Shown here: one piece after another, positions 55,079-64,000 of the stretch
How positions within the stretch are numbered: position 1 is the first letter of the stretch
Layout: every line of letters starts with the position of its first letter
DNA from: an uncultured Oscillospiraceae bacterium
GTDB taxonomy: Bacteria; Bacillota; Clostridia; Oscillospirales; Acutalibacteraceae
DNA: 64,000 nucleotides
Assembly: GCA_900541975.1 (NCBI GenBank)
Contig: UQLR01000006.1
Span: forward strand, 55,868 to 119,867
Reading direction: 5' to 3'
Notes under the pieces: model-generated
Database searches by the model: none
The model's input: only the letters and a program-made list of their open reading frames with translations
Told to the model about the DNA's origin: nothing
Program-made: the position numbers and the translations under genes

Positions 55079-56438
55079 GGTTGACCTCCGGTGAAGTAAA
55101 ACGCATAAATTCGCCCTGCCAATGCAGCTTTACACTGCCCGCTTCGCCATGGCGGTTCTTTGCCACAATACATTCGCCGCTGTTGTGGTCTACGCCCTCT
55201 TCGCCCGCATCTTTTTCATAATAGCCTTCACGGTAAAGGAACAGGACGATGTCCGCATCCTGCTCAATTGAACCGGAATCGCGCAGATCTGAAAGCTGCG
55301 GGCGGTGGTCGGTTCTTTGTTCACTTGCACGCGACAGCTGAGAAAGCGTAATGACAGGCACATTCATTTCCTTTGCCAATATTTTTAAATTTCTTGTAAT
55401 TTCCGATATTTCCTGGACCCTGTTGTCCGTTCTGCGCGTTCCGCCCATCAACTGCAGATAGTCAATAACGACCAGATCCACACCACGCAGCCTTCTGAGC
55501 TTTGCTTTCATGGAGGGGACTGTGATCCCGGGTGTATCGTCCAGATAGATTTCTGTCTTGCCGAGCACGTCGCCCGCTTCTACCAGGCGCGTCCATTCCT
55601 CGTTGCTGAGCTTGCCCGTGCGTAACTTTGTTCCCTCGATCAGCCCTTCTGTGGACAGCAGGCGGGAAGCAATTTGTTCTTTTGACATTTCCAGCGAAAA
55701 AAAGGCGATCTTTTTTCTGCTTTTCACGCCGGCATGGCGTGCAATGTTCAGTGCAAAACTGGTTTTGCCCATACCGGGCCGCGCTGCAAGCAGGATCAGG
55801 TCGGACCGGTTAAGCCCTGTGATCATTCGATCAAGGTCGGCAATTCCCGTAGAGATTGGCCGTATGGATTCGTTATCATCGGAATTGAGAAGATCCAGCC
55901 GGTCAAACGTTTCTATAATAACCTCGTCAAGCTTTTGCAGCCCTTGCAGATTTTTCCCTCTGCGAATGTCAAAAATTTTCTGTTCTGCAGAATCCAGCAG
56001 CGTTTCAGATTCATAGCTTCCATCAGCTGCTTCTTCTATAATATCCCTGGCAGCTATAATCAGGCTGCGCACTTCATATTTGTCGCGGACAATCTTTGCA
56101 TAAACCTCTACATTGGATATGGCCGGGACAATTTCCGCCAGCTGCATCAGGTATGCTTTTGCTTCTGTCCCTTCAAACGTTCCATCTTGCTTCAGCCGCT
56201 CGTTTACCGTTACAAAATCGACAATTTTCCCCACGGTAAACATATCCAGCATAACGCTGTAAATGGCCTGATGATTGGTTAAATGGAAATAATCGGGCCT
56301 GGGCAAAAGCTCCGCTACCCTGTCCAGACAGGCAGGATCAAGCAAAATTGCGCCAAGCACAGACTGCTCCGCCTCTGTGCTGTAGGGAAGCTTTAAACCG
56401 TCGTATGCGGATGTAATGCTCTTTTCTGCCATTGCCAT
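55068..56438 (-). CDS. dnaB: replicative DNA helicase DnaB
   Basis: This 456-residue hexameric helicase unwinds DNA at the fork. The N-terminal domain reads PYSTEAEQSVLGAILL, Walker A is AARPGMGKTSFALN and Walker B is LVVIDYLQLM. SQLSRASEQR and SDLRDSGSIEQDAD are family motifs. The ATG at 56438 has AGGCAGGG upstream; a second ATG two codons later is possible. Confidence 0.96.
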   Translation of the reverse strand: MAMAEKSITSAYDGLKLPYSTEAEQSVLGAILLDPACLDRVAELLPRPDYFHLTNHQAIYSVMLDMFTVGKIVDFVTVNERLKQDGTFEGTEAKAYLMQLAEIVPAISNVEVYAKIVRDKYEVRSLIIAARDIIEEAADGSYESETLLDSAEQKIFDIRRGKNLQGLQKLDEVIIETFDRLDLLNSDDNESIRPISTGIADLDRMITGLNRSDLILLAARPGMGKTSFALNIARHAGVKSRKKIAFFSLEMSKEQIASRLLSTEGLIEGTKLRTGKLSNEEWTRLVEAGDVLGKTEIYLDDTPGITVPSMKAKLRRLRGVDLVVIDYLQLMGGTRRTDNRVQEISEITRNLKILAKEMNVPVITLSQLSRASEQRTDHRPQLSDLRDSGSIEQDADIVLFLYREGYYEKDAGEEGVDHNSGECIVAKNRHGEAGSVKLHWQGEFMRFTSPEVNRGQ

Positions 56439-56531
56439 TTTTCCCTGCCTTATCCCATGCATTTTTACAAAAACGCCGGCCGCCAGCAAGCGCAAGCCGC
56501 TGCACGCCGGCAAAACCGGGCCTATGCTCCC

Positions 56532-56984
56532 TTATTGTTCCTGTTCGGCTACCACCACATGCACCGTTGCAGCAATGGCTGTATACAGCTTGATTGTACA
56601 CGGAAATGTCCCGAAGGTTTTAATATCCCCATCCAGCGTAATTTTGCGCTTATCCACCTGCACGCCGTACTGCTTTTGGATCTCTTCGCTGATTTCCTTT
56701 GCTGTAACAGACCCGAACAATTTACCTGCCTGGCCAGCTTTGGCATATACCTTTACCGTTTGACCGTTGAGCTTTTCCTGCATTTGGTTTGCTGCAGCCT
56801 TTTCCATATCTATTTTATATTGTTTTGCTTTTTCTGCATTTTTCAGTTCATTGAGCACCTGCGCGTTTGCTTCTTTCGCAAGTTTTTTAGGTAAAAGAAA
56901 ATTTCTTGCATAGCCGTCAGACACGTTGACAAGCTCTCCCTTTTTCCCGCTGCCTTTTACATCCTGCAACAATACAACCTTCAT
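56532..56984 (-). CDS. rplI: 50S ribosomal protein L9
   Basis: This 150-residue protein begins [17 protein letters not shown] with the L9 signature [13 protein letters not shown] and the usual long connecting helix and C-terminal domain. GAGGCGG precedes the ATG at 56984. The gdpP-rplI-dnaB order is conserved. Confidence 0.97.
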   Translation of the reverse strand: MKVVLLQDVKGSGKKGELVNVSDGYARNFLLPKKLAKEANAQVLNELKNAEKAKQYKIDMEKAAANQMQEKLNGQTVKVYAKAGQAGKLFGSVTAKEISEEIQKQYGVQVDKRKITLDGDIKTFGTFPCTIKLYTAIAATVHVVVAEQEQ

Positions 56985-57011
56985 AGCTTTCCGCCTCCAA
57001 ATTTTCAAAAT

Positions 57012-58958
57012 TTACTGCTGGCCTAAACTGTCTATAATCTCCATCAACTGGTTTTTGACATGTTCTATACTGTCGCGCTCAATTTGTGCGCCGGCCATGG
57101 TCTGATGGCCGCCGCCCCCAAGCTGCTCCATAACCAGCTGCACGTTGATATCGCCCAGTGAGCGGGCCGATATATTGATGTTCCCATCTGCAGGGTATAC
57201 AACAAACGAGGCCTTTACGTCCTGCAGCCCCAAAAGCTCGTCAGCCGCCTGCGCTGCCGTGACGCGTACGTTGCTGGGCACGGTATCCGCACAAGCAATC
57301 GCGCATTGATGATAGATTTCCGCATGGGAAACCAGCTGATATTTTGCTTTATAGGAATCTATAGAGTTAGAAAAAAGACGTTTAACCTCCACCGTATCAG
57401 CGCCTCTTTGGCGCAGATACGCGGCTGCTTCAAAAGTACGCACACCCGTTTTTAAAACAAAATTTTTCGTATCCAGCATAATGCCTGACAGCAGCGCCTC
57501 CGCCTCCATGCGGGTAAGCACATTGTCCCCCATATATTGTACCAGCTCCGTTGCCATCTCTGCAGTGGAAGAAGCGTATGGCTCGTGAAAAAATACAATA
57601 GAATTTGTGATATGGTTGACCATCATCCGGTGGTGGTCAATTACCACAATCTGCCTGCATTTCTGATAAATATCCGCACTTTCCAGAAAAGACGGGGAAT
57701 GGGTATCTACCACAATCAACAGCGTTTTATCCGTGACCGTATGGACTGCTTCTCCCGGCTCCATAAAAATATTGCCATAGCCTGCATGCAAAAAATTATC
57801 AATCAACGCTTTTGCCAGAGATTGTTCCTGCCGTACCACAACATGCGCGGGCTTATGCAACGCTTTTGTAATTGCGCTCCATAAACCAATCGCAGCCCCA
57901 ACGCTATCAAGGTCCGAATTTTTATGCCCCATCAGTAACACATGAGACGAGGATTTAATCTGCTCTGATAAAGAGCTTGCAATAACCCTTGTGCGGACCT
58001 TATCAAGCTTTTCATAGCCCTTGGAGGTTCCGCCAAAAAAACGAAAGGCTTCCCTGGTTTTGACGGCCGCCTGGTCGCCGCCCCTTCCCAACGCCATCTC
58101 AAGCGCTTTGCGCGCCCAAAGCTCGCTTTCCTTAAAGCTGGAAGCACCTCTGCCCACTCCGATAGAAATCGTCGCTTCTTTATTGTTTGTAAGCTTAAGG
58201 CTTTTAATTTCCTGCAAAATTTTAAACTTTTCTTCCACCAGCTGCCGTACGTCCCGCTCTTCAAAGAGCACCATATACCGGCTGCCTGAAACCTTTTTAA
58301 AGAGCGCGTTATATTTTGCCGCCCATTTTTGCAGCGCATTTTCTATGGTCACAACAATATGTGCGTTTTGCTCGTCGTCGTTATCGCGTTCAAATTCTTC
58401 CCTGTTGTCAAATACAACCATTGCCACGACCGGACGGCTTTCCGCATATTCCAGCGCCGTATTTTTGTAATATGTATCGTCTATAAAATAAAGAATAGCG
58501 CCATCGGTGACAGAGCAGGCAAGCACTGTGTAACGCCTGTCACCATAGGCCACGTCTGCCCCTTCTGTATCCAAAATGTCGTCCACCGTAGTACCGGGAA
58601 TATACTGGCTGATAAAATCGCCCGTAGGTTCCCGGCCGTTGCACAGACGCGTTTTAAATTTAGAATTGTACCAGATAACGTCTCCCTGGCTACCCGCCAC
58701 TACGACAGGTATAGAAAACTTTTCCAAATAATGAACGTTTACACCTTTAATATTGGACACGGCGCTTTTTACCACACGCGCTGTATAATGATGAAAGCGC
58801 TTCAAATTGAAAAACACAAGGACAATGGAAACGACGGCAACCACCATTTCCATATAAAAAATATAGATATTCCAACGAAAAGAGTAAATTGCCATGCCAA
58901 GAATCGCCGCTGAAAAAATCAAAAAATAAGGGGACAGCGTCCAAACTTTTTTTTTCAT
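57012..58958 (-). CDS. gdpP: c-di-AMP phosphodiesterase GdpP
   Basis: This 648-residue protein hydrolyses c-di-AMP to pApA. It has two N-terminal membrane helices (~8-50), a degenerate PAS domain (~75-150), a degenerate GGDEF domain (~170-300) and a DHH/DHHA1 phosphodiesterase (~335-645: GHKNSDLDSVGA, VVIDHHRM, GGGHQTMAGAQI). GGAG precedes the ATG at 58958. Confidence 0.96.
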   Translation of the reverse strand: MKKKVWTLSPYFLIFSAAILGMAIYSFRWNIYIFYMEMVVAVVSIVLVFFNLKRFHHYTARVVKSAVSNIKGVNVHYLEKFSIPVVVAGSQGDVIWYNSKFKTRLCNGREPTGDFISQYIPGTTVDDILDTEGADVAYGDRRYTVLACSVTDGAILYFIDDTYYKNTALEYAESRPVVAMVVFDNREEFERDNDDEQNAHIVVTIENALQKWAAKYNALFKKVSGSRYMVLFEERDVRQLVEEKFKILQEIKSLKLTNNKEATISIGVGRGASSFKESELWARKALEMALGRGGDQAAVKTREAFRFFGGTSKGYEKLDKVRTRVIASSLSEQIKSSSHVLLMGHKNSDLDSVGAAIGLWSAITKALHKPAHVVVRQEQSLAKALIDNFLHAGYGNIFMEPGEAVHTVTDKTLLIVVDTHSPSFLESADIYQKCRQIVVIDHHRMMVNHITNSIVFFHEPYASSTAEMATELVQYMGDNVLTRMEAEALLSGIMLDTKNFVLKTGVRTFEAAAYLRQRGADTVEVKRLFSNSIDSYKAKYQLVSHAEIYHQCAIACADTVPSNVRVTAAQAADELLGLQDVKASFVVYPADGNINISARSLGDINVQLVMEQLGGGGHQTMAGAQIERDSIEHVKNQLMEIIDSLGQQ

Positions 58959-58995
58959 GGATGATACTCCTTTCGTATAACCGTTATATCTTATA

Positions 58996-60795
58996 TCAGA
59001 TATCCATAATAATCGGCAAAATCATAGGTGTACGGCGCGTGCGGTCGTAAATAAGATGGGAAACCTCATCTTTAATCTTGCTTTTGATCACATTCCATTC
59101 CCGAATGCTGTCGTCGGCACAATTTTCCAAAACATCCTGCGCAGTCTTTTTGACTTCTTCAAGCAGAATTTCAGATTCCCGCACATAAACAAACCCTCTG
59201 GATACAATGTCGGGTCCTGCAATGACATGGCCGTCGATAGAATCCAGCGAAACCACAACGATAATCAGGCCGTCCTGCCCCAGATGCTTTCTGTCGCGCA
59301 GGACAATGCTCCCAACATCGCCTACGCCAAGCCCATCGACAAAAATTTTACCCGACTGCACCGGCTCCAATTCTTTAATATAGTCACGGTTAATCTCTAT
59401 AACGCTGCCTACGTCGCCAATAAATACATTTTTATGGTCCATCCCCATATTGTAGGCAAGGTTTGCGTGCTTTCTTAAATGCTTTTGCTCACCATGCACC
59501 GGGATAAAATACTTTGGCTTGGTCAGTCCCTGGATGATTTTCAGCTCCTCTTGGCAGGCGTGCCCGGAGACATGCACCTCATACATGGATTCATATACAA
59601 CCTCGCAACCGCGCTTCATCAGTTCATCGACAACATTGCCAACCGTCTTTTCATTACCGGGGATCGGGTTTGCAGATATAATAATAAAATCGCCCGTGCC
59701 AACTTCTACCTTGCGATGGTCGGAATATGCCATTCTTGAAAGCGCCGACATGGGCTCCCCCTGGCTTCCTGTCGTGACCAATACAACCTTTTCAGCCGGA
59801 TAACGTTTCAGAAGGTCAATGTCTATAATTACGCCGTTGGGTACATCCAGATACCCAAGTTCCACTGCCACTGTCATATAGTTTATCATACTTCTGCCGG
59901 AAAAAGCTACTTTTCTTCCATACTTTTTTGCACAATTAATAATTTGCTGCACCCTGCTGACGTTCGAAGCAAACGTAGCAATAATAATCCTGCTTTTTTC
60001 CGCCTGTTTAAAAAGCGTTTCAAAGGATTCGTTAACCTTTTGCTCGGTCATCGTGTAGCCCGGGCGCTCTGCATTGGTGGAATCGGCAAAAAGCGCCAGA
60101 ACGCCTTCTTTTCCAAGCTGTGCAAATCTTGCAAGGTCGATCATCTCTCCAGTAGTCGGCGTACAGTCAATTTTAAAGTCGCCTGTGTGTACCAGCGTGC
60201 CCGCGGGGGAATGTATGGCAACTCCAACCGCGTCCGGAATGGAGTGATTAACGTGTATGAATTCTACCTCCATGCAACCAAGCTTTACTTTATCGCCCGC
60301 TTTAATCTCCACAAGCTTTGTTTTATAAAGAAGGTTGTGTTCTTTTAATTTATTCCCAACAAGCCCAAGCGTCAGACTTGTTCCGTATATGGGAAAGTTC
60401 ATGCTTTTCAGCAGGTACGGCAAAGCGCCTATGTGGTCCTCGTGCCCGTGTGTAAGCACAATTCCCTTAATCCTGTCTTGATTTTCTTCTACATATGCAA
60501 AATCCGGAATAACCAGGTCTACGCCGAGCATTTCCCCGTCTGGAAACGCCATGCCGCAGTCCAGAAGAAACATATCGCCATTGCATTCAAAAAGTGTAAT
60601 ATTTTTACCAATTTCATTTAAACCGCCCAGAAAAGCAACCTTTATGGAAGGCGGTTTTGGATTGCCCTGCTTTTTTCCGTTATATCTGTTTTTTCCGTTG
60701 TAACGCAACGGTTTTTTGTATGCGCCGCCCGGCAGCGGTTTCCTTCTTTTCTGTCCGCTGCCGTTCAAAGACGGCTTTTTACTGTCTGTTGCCAC
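58996..60795 (-). CDS. rnj: ribonuclease J
   Basis: This 599-residue beta-CASP nuclease acts in mRNA decay with endo- and 5'-3' exonuclease activity. The metal site is LTHGHEDHIGALPYL, with HVSGHACQEELK in the beta-CASP region. The first ~50 residues are an extra Lys/Arg/Gly/Asn-rich, probably unstructured segment. The GTG at 60795 has GGAGG 7 nt upstream; the in-frame ATG at 60861 lacks one. First gene of the rnj-ftsH run. Confidence 0.94.
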   Translation of the reverse strand: MATDSKKPSLNGSGQKRRKPLPGGAYKKPLRYNGKNRYNGKKQGNPKPPSIKVAFLGGLNEIGKNITLFECNGDMFLLDCGMAFPDGEMLGVDLVIPDFAYVEENQDRIKGIVLTHGHEDHIGALPYLLKSMNFPIYGTSLTLGLVGNKLKEHNLLYKTKLVEIKAGDKVKLGCMEVEFIHVNHSIPDAVGVAIHSPAGTLVHTGDFKIDCTPTTGEMIDLARFAQLGKEGVLALFADSTNAERPGYTMTEQKVNESFETLFKQAEKSRIIIATFASNVSRVQQIINCAKKYGRKVAFSGRSMINYMTVAVELGYLDVPNGVIIDIDLLKRYPAEKVVLVTTGSQGEPMSALSRMAYSDHRKVEVGTGDFIIISANPIPGNEKTVGNVVDELMKRGCEVVYESMYEVHVSGHACQEELKIIQGLTKPKYFIPVHGEQKHLRKHANLAYNMGMDHKNVFIGDVGSVIEINRDYIKELEPVQSGKIFVDGLGVGDVGSIVLRDRKHLGQDGLIIVVVSLDSIDGHVIAGPDIVSRGFVYVRESEILLEEVKKTAQDVLENCADDSIREWNVIKSKIKDEVSHLIYDRTRRTPMILPIIMDI

Positions 60796-60934
60796 AAATA
60801 AACCTCCATTTAATTTTTTATGTATCAACTCAATCTGTGCCGCATACGGTGCCCCATGCACAGAAATTTTTTTGATATTTTTCTCTTTCTTTTCTGTAAT
60901 AAATCGCTTTTATCCGGTCACACACGTTGCTTTT

Positions 60935-60963
60935 ATTCTATCTCTTTGCATGTAAACTGTCAA
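60935..60963 (-). promoter_or_regulatory. promoter of the rnj-ftsH run
   Basis: On the minus strand, consensus TTGACA (60958-60963) and TAGAAT (60935-60940) are separated by 17 nt. Confidence 0.82.
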
Positions 60964-61222
60964 CCCTCGCAGAGCGGGCGGCACAGGAGTATACTTTCTC
61001 ATTTTTATGTAAATACTCTGTTTGCAGCTGTGTTTTTGCGGCAGAAAAAAATAAATAAAATTTTAAAATTTTCTTCTTTTTGCTGTATTCCCAAAAAAGC
61101 TATCCTGCTTATAGCATACCCTGCAACACCTTTATATAAACATCTTCAGGCAAATATGTTGCGGATGCCTGCGCTTTTTATGTTTGTTTTTCATACTTGA
61201 CCCATATCTGCCATTTAAAGTA

Positions 61223-61251
61223 TTGAAAACTTATATAATAAAGGTTATAAT
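61223..61251 (+). promoter_or_regulatory. promoter of rnhA-nifS-nifU
   Basis: TTGAAA (61223-61228), a 17-nt spacer and TATAAT (61246-61251) lie about 39 bp before the TTG start. Confidence 0.8.
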
Positions 61252-61289
61252 AAATTTTAAAGCACATTCAGCAGGTTAGGAGGGTTTCC

Positions 61290-61727
61290 TTGAAACAGGT
61301 TGAAATTTTCACAGACGGCGCTTGCCAGGGAAACCCCGGTCCCGGAGGCTGGGGGGCTATTCTACGGTATAAAGGCACGGAAAAAGAAATTTCCGGCGGT
61401 GCGCGCGACACAACCAACAACCGCATGGAACTCTGTGCGGTTATTGAAGCGCTGAAGCTGCTGAAAGAACCCTGCAACGTGACGCTTTACAGCGACTCGC
61501 AGTATATATGTAACGCTTTGGAACTTGGGTGGGCAAAAAAATGGCAGGCAAACGGCTGGATGCGCAACAAAAAAGAACCCGCGTTAAACCCGGATCTGTG
61601 GCAAGTCCTCTTGGAGCTTTGCAACAGGCATAATGTAGAAGCGGTTTGGGTTAAAGGGCATGCCGGGCACCCGGAAAACGAGCGGTGCGACCAGCTGGCT
61701 GTTGCTGCTGCAGAGCGCTTTAAATAA
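61290..61727 (+). CDS. rnhA: ribonuclease HI
   Basis: This 145-residue enzyme cuts RNA in RNA-DNA hybrids. Catalytic residues are Asp in [17 protein letters not shown], Glu in [13 protein letters not shown], Asp in [11 protein letters not shown] and the late Asp in [11 protein letters not shown]. The start is a TTG at 61290 with GGAGGG 5 nt upstream. It leads an operon with nifS and nifU. Confidence 0.95.
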   Translation: MKQVEIFTDGACQGNPGPGGWGAILRYKGTEKEISGGARDTTNNRMELCAVIEALKLLKEPCNVTLYSDSQYICNALELGWAKKWQANGWMRNKKEPALNPDLWQVLLELCNRHNVEAVWVKGHAGHPENERCDQLAVAAAERFK

Positions 61728-61765
61728 ACAATTTGAAAAACCAATACAAACGGAAGGGTGATTGC

Positions 61766-62959
61766 ATGACAAAACACATTTATGCCGACAATGCGGCGAC
61801 TACAAAAATGTCACCGAAGGTGCTGGAAAGCATGATGCCGTATTTGACCGAGGCTTACGGCAATCCTTCCAGCTTATACAGTACAGGCGCGCAGGCAAAA
61901 AAAGCCGTGGAAACGGCAAGAGCGGAAATTGCCGAATGCATAGGCGCAGATACAAATGAAATCTATTTTACTTCCGGCGGAAGCGAATCTGATAACTGGG
62001 CGGTTAAAGGTGTTGCGCACGCGCTTTACAAAAAGGGAAAAAAGCACATTATTACCTCTGCGTTTGAGCACCACGCCGTGCTGCATACGGTAGCTGCTTT
62101 GGAAAAAGAAGGCTTTACGGCCACTTATCTGGACGTCCATGCAAACGGCCTTGTACGGCCGGAGGATCTGGAGGCTGCCATCCGGCCGGATACGGCGCTT
62201 GTCAGCATTATGTATGCAAATAATGAAATTGGAACAATTCAGCCTGTTGCGGAGCTTGGCGCCATCTGCAAAAAGCACGGCGTTTTGTTTCACACCGACG
62301 CCGTACAGGCTATTGGCAATGTGCCGATCCATGTAAAAAACGAAAACATAGACCTGCTTTCCCTAACCGGGCACAAATTTCATGGACCAAAGGGCTGCGG
62401 CGCTTTGTATATCAAAAAGGGCGTTCGACCAGAAATTTTAATCCATGGCGGCGCACAGGAGCGGGCACAACGTGCAGGAACAGAAAATGTTGCCGGGATT
62501 GTGGGGCTTGCCTGCGCGCTGAAAGAGGCCATACGCACGATGGAGCAACGCACACAGCGGCTTACAGCGCTGCGCGACCGCCTGATCGACGGGCTGCTGC
62601 AGATTGAGCGTTCCCGCTTAAACGGCGACCGCTTTAAGCGTTTGCCGGGTAATATAAACATGTGCTTCGAGGGTATTGAGGGAGAATCGCTCCTTTTAAT
62701 GCTTGACCTCAAGGGCGTATGCGCGTCTTCCGGGTCGGCCTGCACGTCCGGGTCTTTGGACCCGAGCCACGTCCTGCTGGCGATTGGGCTGCCGCATGAA
62801 ATTGCACACGGCTCTTTGCGCCTGTCTTTAAGCGATGAGAACACGCAGGAGGAGGTCGACTATATTTTAGAAATTCTCCCTCCTATTATACAGCGGCTGC
62901 GCGCAATGTCCCCGCTTTGGGAGCGCATAGTCAACGAAACCAGGGAAAGAAAGGACTGA
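61766..62959 (+). CDS. nifS: cysteine desulfurase
   Basis: This 397-residue PLP enzyme removes sulfur from cysteine for iron-sulfur clusters and thiolation. The PLP Lys is in [22 protein letters not shown] opens the fold and the active Cys is in [24 protein letters not shown] precedes the ATG at 61766. The scaffold gene nifU follows 6 bp later, so the pair acts together. Confidence 0.95.
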   Translation: MTKHIYADNAATTKMSPKVLESMMPYLTEAYGNPSSLYSTGAQAKKAVETARAEIAECIGADTNEIYFTSGGSESDNWAVKGVAHALYKKGKKHIITSAFEHHAVLHTVAALEKEGFTATYLDVHANGLVRPEDLEAAIRPDTALVSIMYANNEIGTIQPVAELGAICKKHGVLFHTDAVQAIGNVPIHVKNENIDLLSLTGHKFHGPKGCGALYIKKGVRPEILIHGGAQERAQRAGTENVAGIVGLACALKEAIRTMEQRTQRLTALRDRLIDGLLQIERSRLNGDRFKRLPGNINMCFEGIEGESLLLMLDLKGVCASSGSACTSGSLDPSHVLLAIGLPHEIAHGSLRLSLSDENTQEEVDYILEILPPIIQRLRAMSPLWERIVNETRERKD

Positions 62960-62965
62960 CCGTTT

Positions 62966-63409
62966 ATGGCATACAGTGAAAAAGTGATGGATCATTTTGC
63001 AAATCCCCGCAATGTTGGTGAAATGCCCGACGCCGACGGCGTTGGCGAGGTGGGAAACTCAAAATGCGGAGATATTATGAAGATGTACATTAAGGTGGAC
63101 GGCGAGACCATTACCGACGTAAAATTTAAGACCTTTGGCTGCGGCGCCGCAATTGCAACCAGCTCAATGGCCACCGAGCTGATTAAAGGCAAAACAATCC
63201 ATGAAGCTTTGCAGCTTACAAACCGGGCGGTTATGGAGGCGCTCGACGGGCTTCCGCCTGTAAAGGTGCATTGCTCTGTGCTTGCAGAGCAGGCAATTAA
63301 GGCGGCTTTAAGCGATTATTACCGCCGCAGAGGCGTAGACCCGGAACCAATTGTAGGCGTGATACAGGAATGCGACCATAGCAGCGACAGCTGCGGCTGC
63401 GCGCTTTGA
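62966..63409 (+). CDS. nifU: iron-sulfur cluster scaffold NifU/IscU-like
   Basis: This 147-residue protein is the scaffold on which clusters are built with sulfur from NifS. The three ligand Cys are in GNSKCGDIM, TFGCGAAIA and KVHCSVLAEQA. The short tail ends DSCGCAL, adding two Cys. The ATG at 62966 follows AAAGGA. A strong terminator follows. Confidence 0.95.
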   Translation: MAYSEKVMDHFANPRNVGEMPDADGVGEVGNSKCGDIMKMYIKVDGETITDVKFKTFGCGAAIATSSMATELIKGKTIHEALQLTNRAVMEALDGLPPVKVHCSVLAEQAIKAALSDYYRRRGVDPEPIVGVIQECDHSSDSCGCAL

Positions 63410-63452
63410 CCGTGTGATTTGAGCTTGATTGCAACAAAACGCACCGATTTTG

Positions 63453-63496
63453 AAACAGCCCCCTCTTACGATTGCGCGTAAGAGGGGGCTGTTTTT
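63453..63496. terminator. bidirectional terminator nifU/dockerin gene
   Basis: A perfect 18-bp stem (AAACAGCCCCCTCTTACG and its complement) with a 6-nt loop and T-runs on both sides serves the two convergent genes. Confidence 0.92.
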
Positions 63497-63542
63497 CTTG
63501 CAGGCAATTACAAATGGAGAAAGAAGCTTTGTCTGCCACTTT

Positions 63543-64000
63543 TTATGCGTTTGCAATTAGCTGCTGCAGCAAATTTACATCCAAAACCGTAACCGTGCCA
63601 CTGTTGTTTAAATCGCCCAGATAGAGCTGGTCGTCGTTAAAGCTTACCTCTCTGCCAATATACCGCTGTAAAAGTAGCACGTCTGCCGTGGAAAGGCTTC
63701 CGTCTAAATTTACATCGCCCTTTTGGCAGACAACCCGCTCAAAATGCCATTGGAAGTTTACAGGCGCGCCGTAGGTGGCCCATTGGAACCGGCCGCCCGT
63801 ATATTGCAAATATTGGGTAGAAGACCCCGCAACGGGATGCCCCACGGCATACGCGCCGGTGGTGGAATACTGTTCAAACCGGATCGGATATTCTGTATCT
63901 GCATCAATGACTGCGCCGCTGCCGTTTACCGCTTTGGACAGGTTACCCGGGCGGGTAAGCGAACGTGTTTTGATTGTAAACCGGGTGGCGTCGGCTTTAT
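63543..64000 (-). CDS. dockerin-bearing extracellular protein, partial
   Basis: The reading frame is open to the right window edge, so only the last ~152 residues are seen. They end in a type I dockerin (~last 60 residues) with two Ca-binding repeats (DVNLDGSLSTADVLLLQRYI and DLNNSGTVTVLD). Before it lies a beta-type segment with RFEQYS and RFQWATYGAPVNFQWHFE. Dockerins attach enzymes to cohesin scaffolds or the cell surface, so this is probably a secreted carbohydrate-active or structural protein. The upstream domains are outside the window. Confidence 0.82.
   Translation of the reverse strand, partial: KADATRFTIKTRSLTRPGNLSKAVNGSGAVIDADTEYPIRFEQYSTTGAYAVGHPVAGSSTQYLQYTGGRFQWATYGAPVNFQWHFERVVCQKGDVNLDGSLSTADVLLLQRYIGREVSFNDDQLYLGDLNNSGTVTVLDVNLLQQLIANA

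Larger units (their letters stand above)
60796..61289. other. divergent promoter region rnj/rnhA
   Basis: About 490 bp, AT-rich, between two divergent operons. It holds one clear promoter for each (60935-60963 minus, 61223-61251 plus). The rnj leader is about 130 nt. No further gene or known riboswitch is recognised. Confidence 0.6.

Overview
The window looks like chromosomal DNA of an anaerobic, low-to-moderate GC Firmicute, most likely a spore-forming Oscillospirales/Ruminococcaceae-type clostridium. The grounds are the gene orders yicC-remA-gmk-rpoZ-priA-def-fmt-(zinc peptidase)-rsmB-rlmN-stp-prkC-rsgA-thiN and rnjA-gdpP-rplI-dnaB-tilS-hpt-ftsH, a SpoIIM-like protein, RemA, GGAGG-type ribosome binding sites with many GTG/TTG starts, and a cellulosome-type dockerin at the right edge. 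No rRNA, CRISPR array or insertion sequence was seen.

Left part (1-8.5 kb): a PPK2-type polyphosphate kinase, two tRNA-Ser genes on the minus strand with their own promoter and terminator, a tRNA-Arg behind a leader with a hairpin, a minus-strand operon (histidine phosphatase, typA, DEDDh exonuclease with a zinc ribbon), a divergent XRE regulator with a palindrome between the two promoters, a PASTA-containing protein whose kinase domain has lost its catalytic residues, and a tRNA-Ala.

Accessory envelope region (8.6-19.3 kb, all minus strand): a LytTR response regulator, an AgrC-like GHKL histidine kinase that carries a second membrane anchor and an RsiV-like (DUF3298) extracellular domain after its catalytic domain, and a 2176-residue secreted WapA/Rhs-type polymorphic toxin. 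An AT-rich gene for a small membrane protein follows the toxin and is the candidate immunity gene. Beyond it lies a 53-bp orphan copy of the Rhs core end, the footprint of tip exchange. This is the most interesting part of the window.

Centre (19.4-41.8 kb): a TtcA-like thiolase, an Fe/Mn superoxide dismutase-like protein, then a 14-gene minus-strand run (20982-34389) joining nucleotide metabolism, DNA repair, translation initiation, rRNA modification and the Stp/PrkC phosphatase-kinase pair. Next come yebC and an RluA-type pseudouridine synthase (plus strand), two membrane proteins (YesL-like, SpoIIM-like), proC, and a large secreted Big2/SH3 protein ending in a GH24-type lysozyme domain that is interrupted by an SH3 domain.

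Small AT-rich island (41.9-43.7 kb): a helix-turn-helix gene broken by a single-base frameshift, a membrane-anchored XRE regulator and decayed sequence.

Right part (43.7-64 kb): a membrane protein, a J-domain protein with a Cys-rich tail next to a DUF5685 protein, a HAD hydrolase, a lipoprotein alkaline phosphatase, uvrA, then the operon rnjA-gdpP-rplI-dnaB-tilS-hpt-ftsH (minus strand). Divergent from it is rnhA-nifS-nifU (RNase HI and iron-sulfur assembly). The window ends inside the 3' part of a dockerin-bearing extracellular protein.
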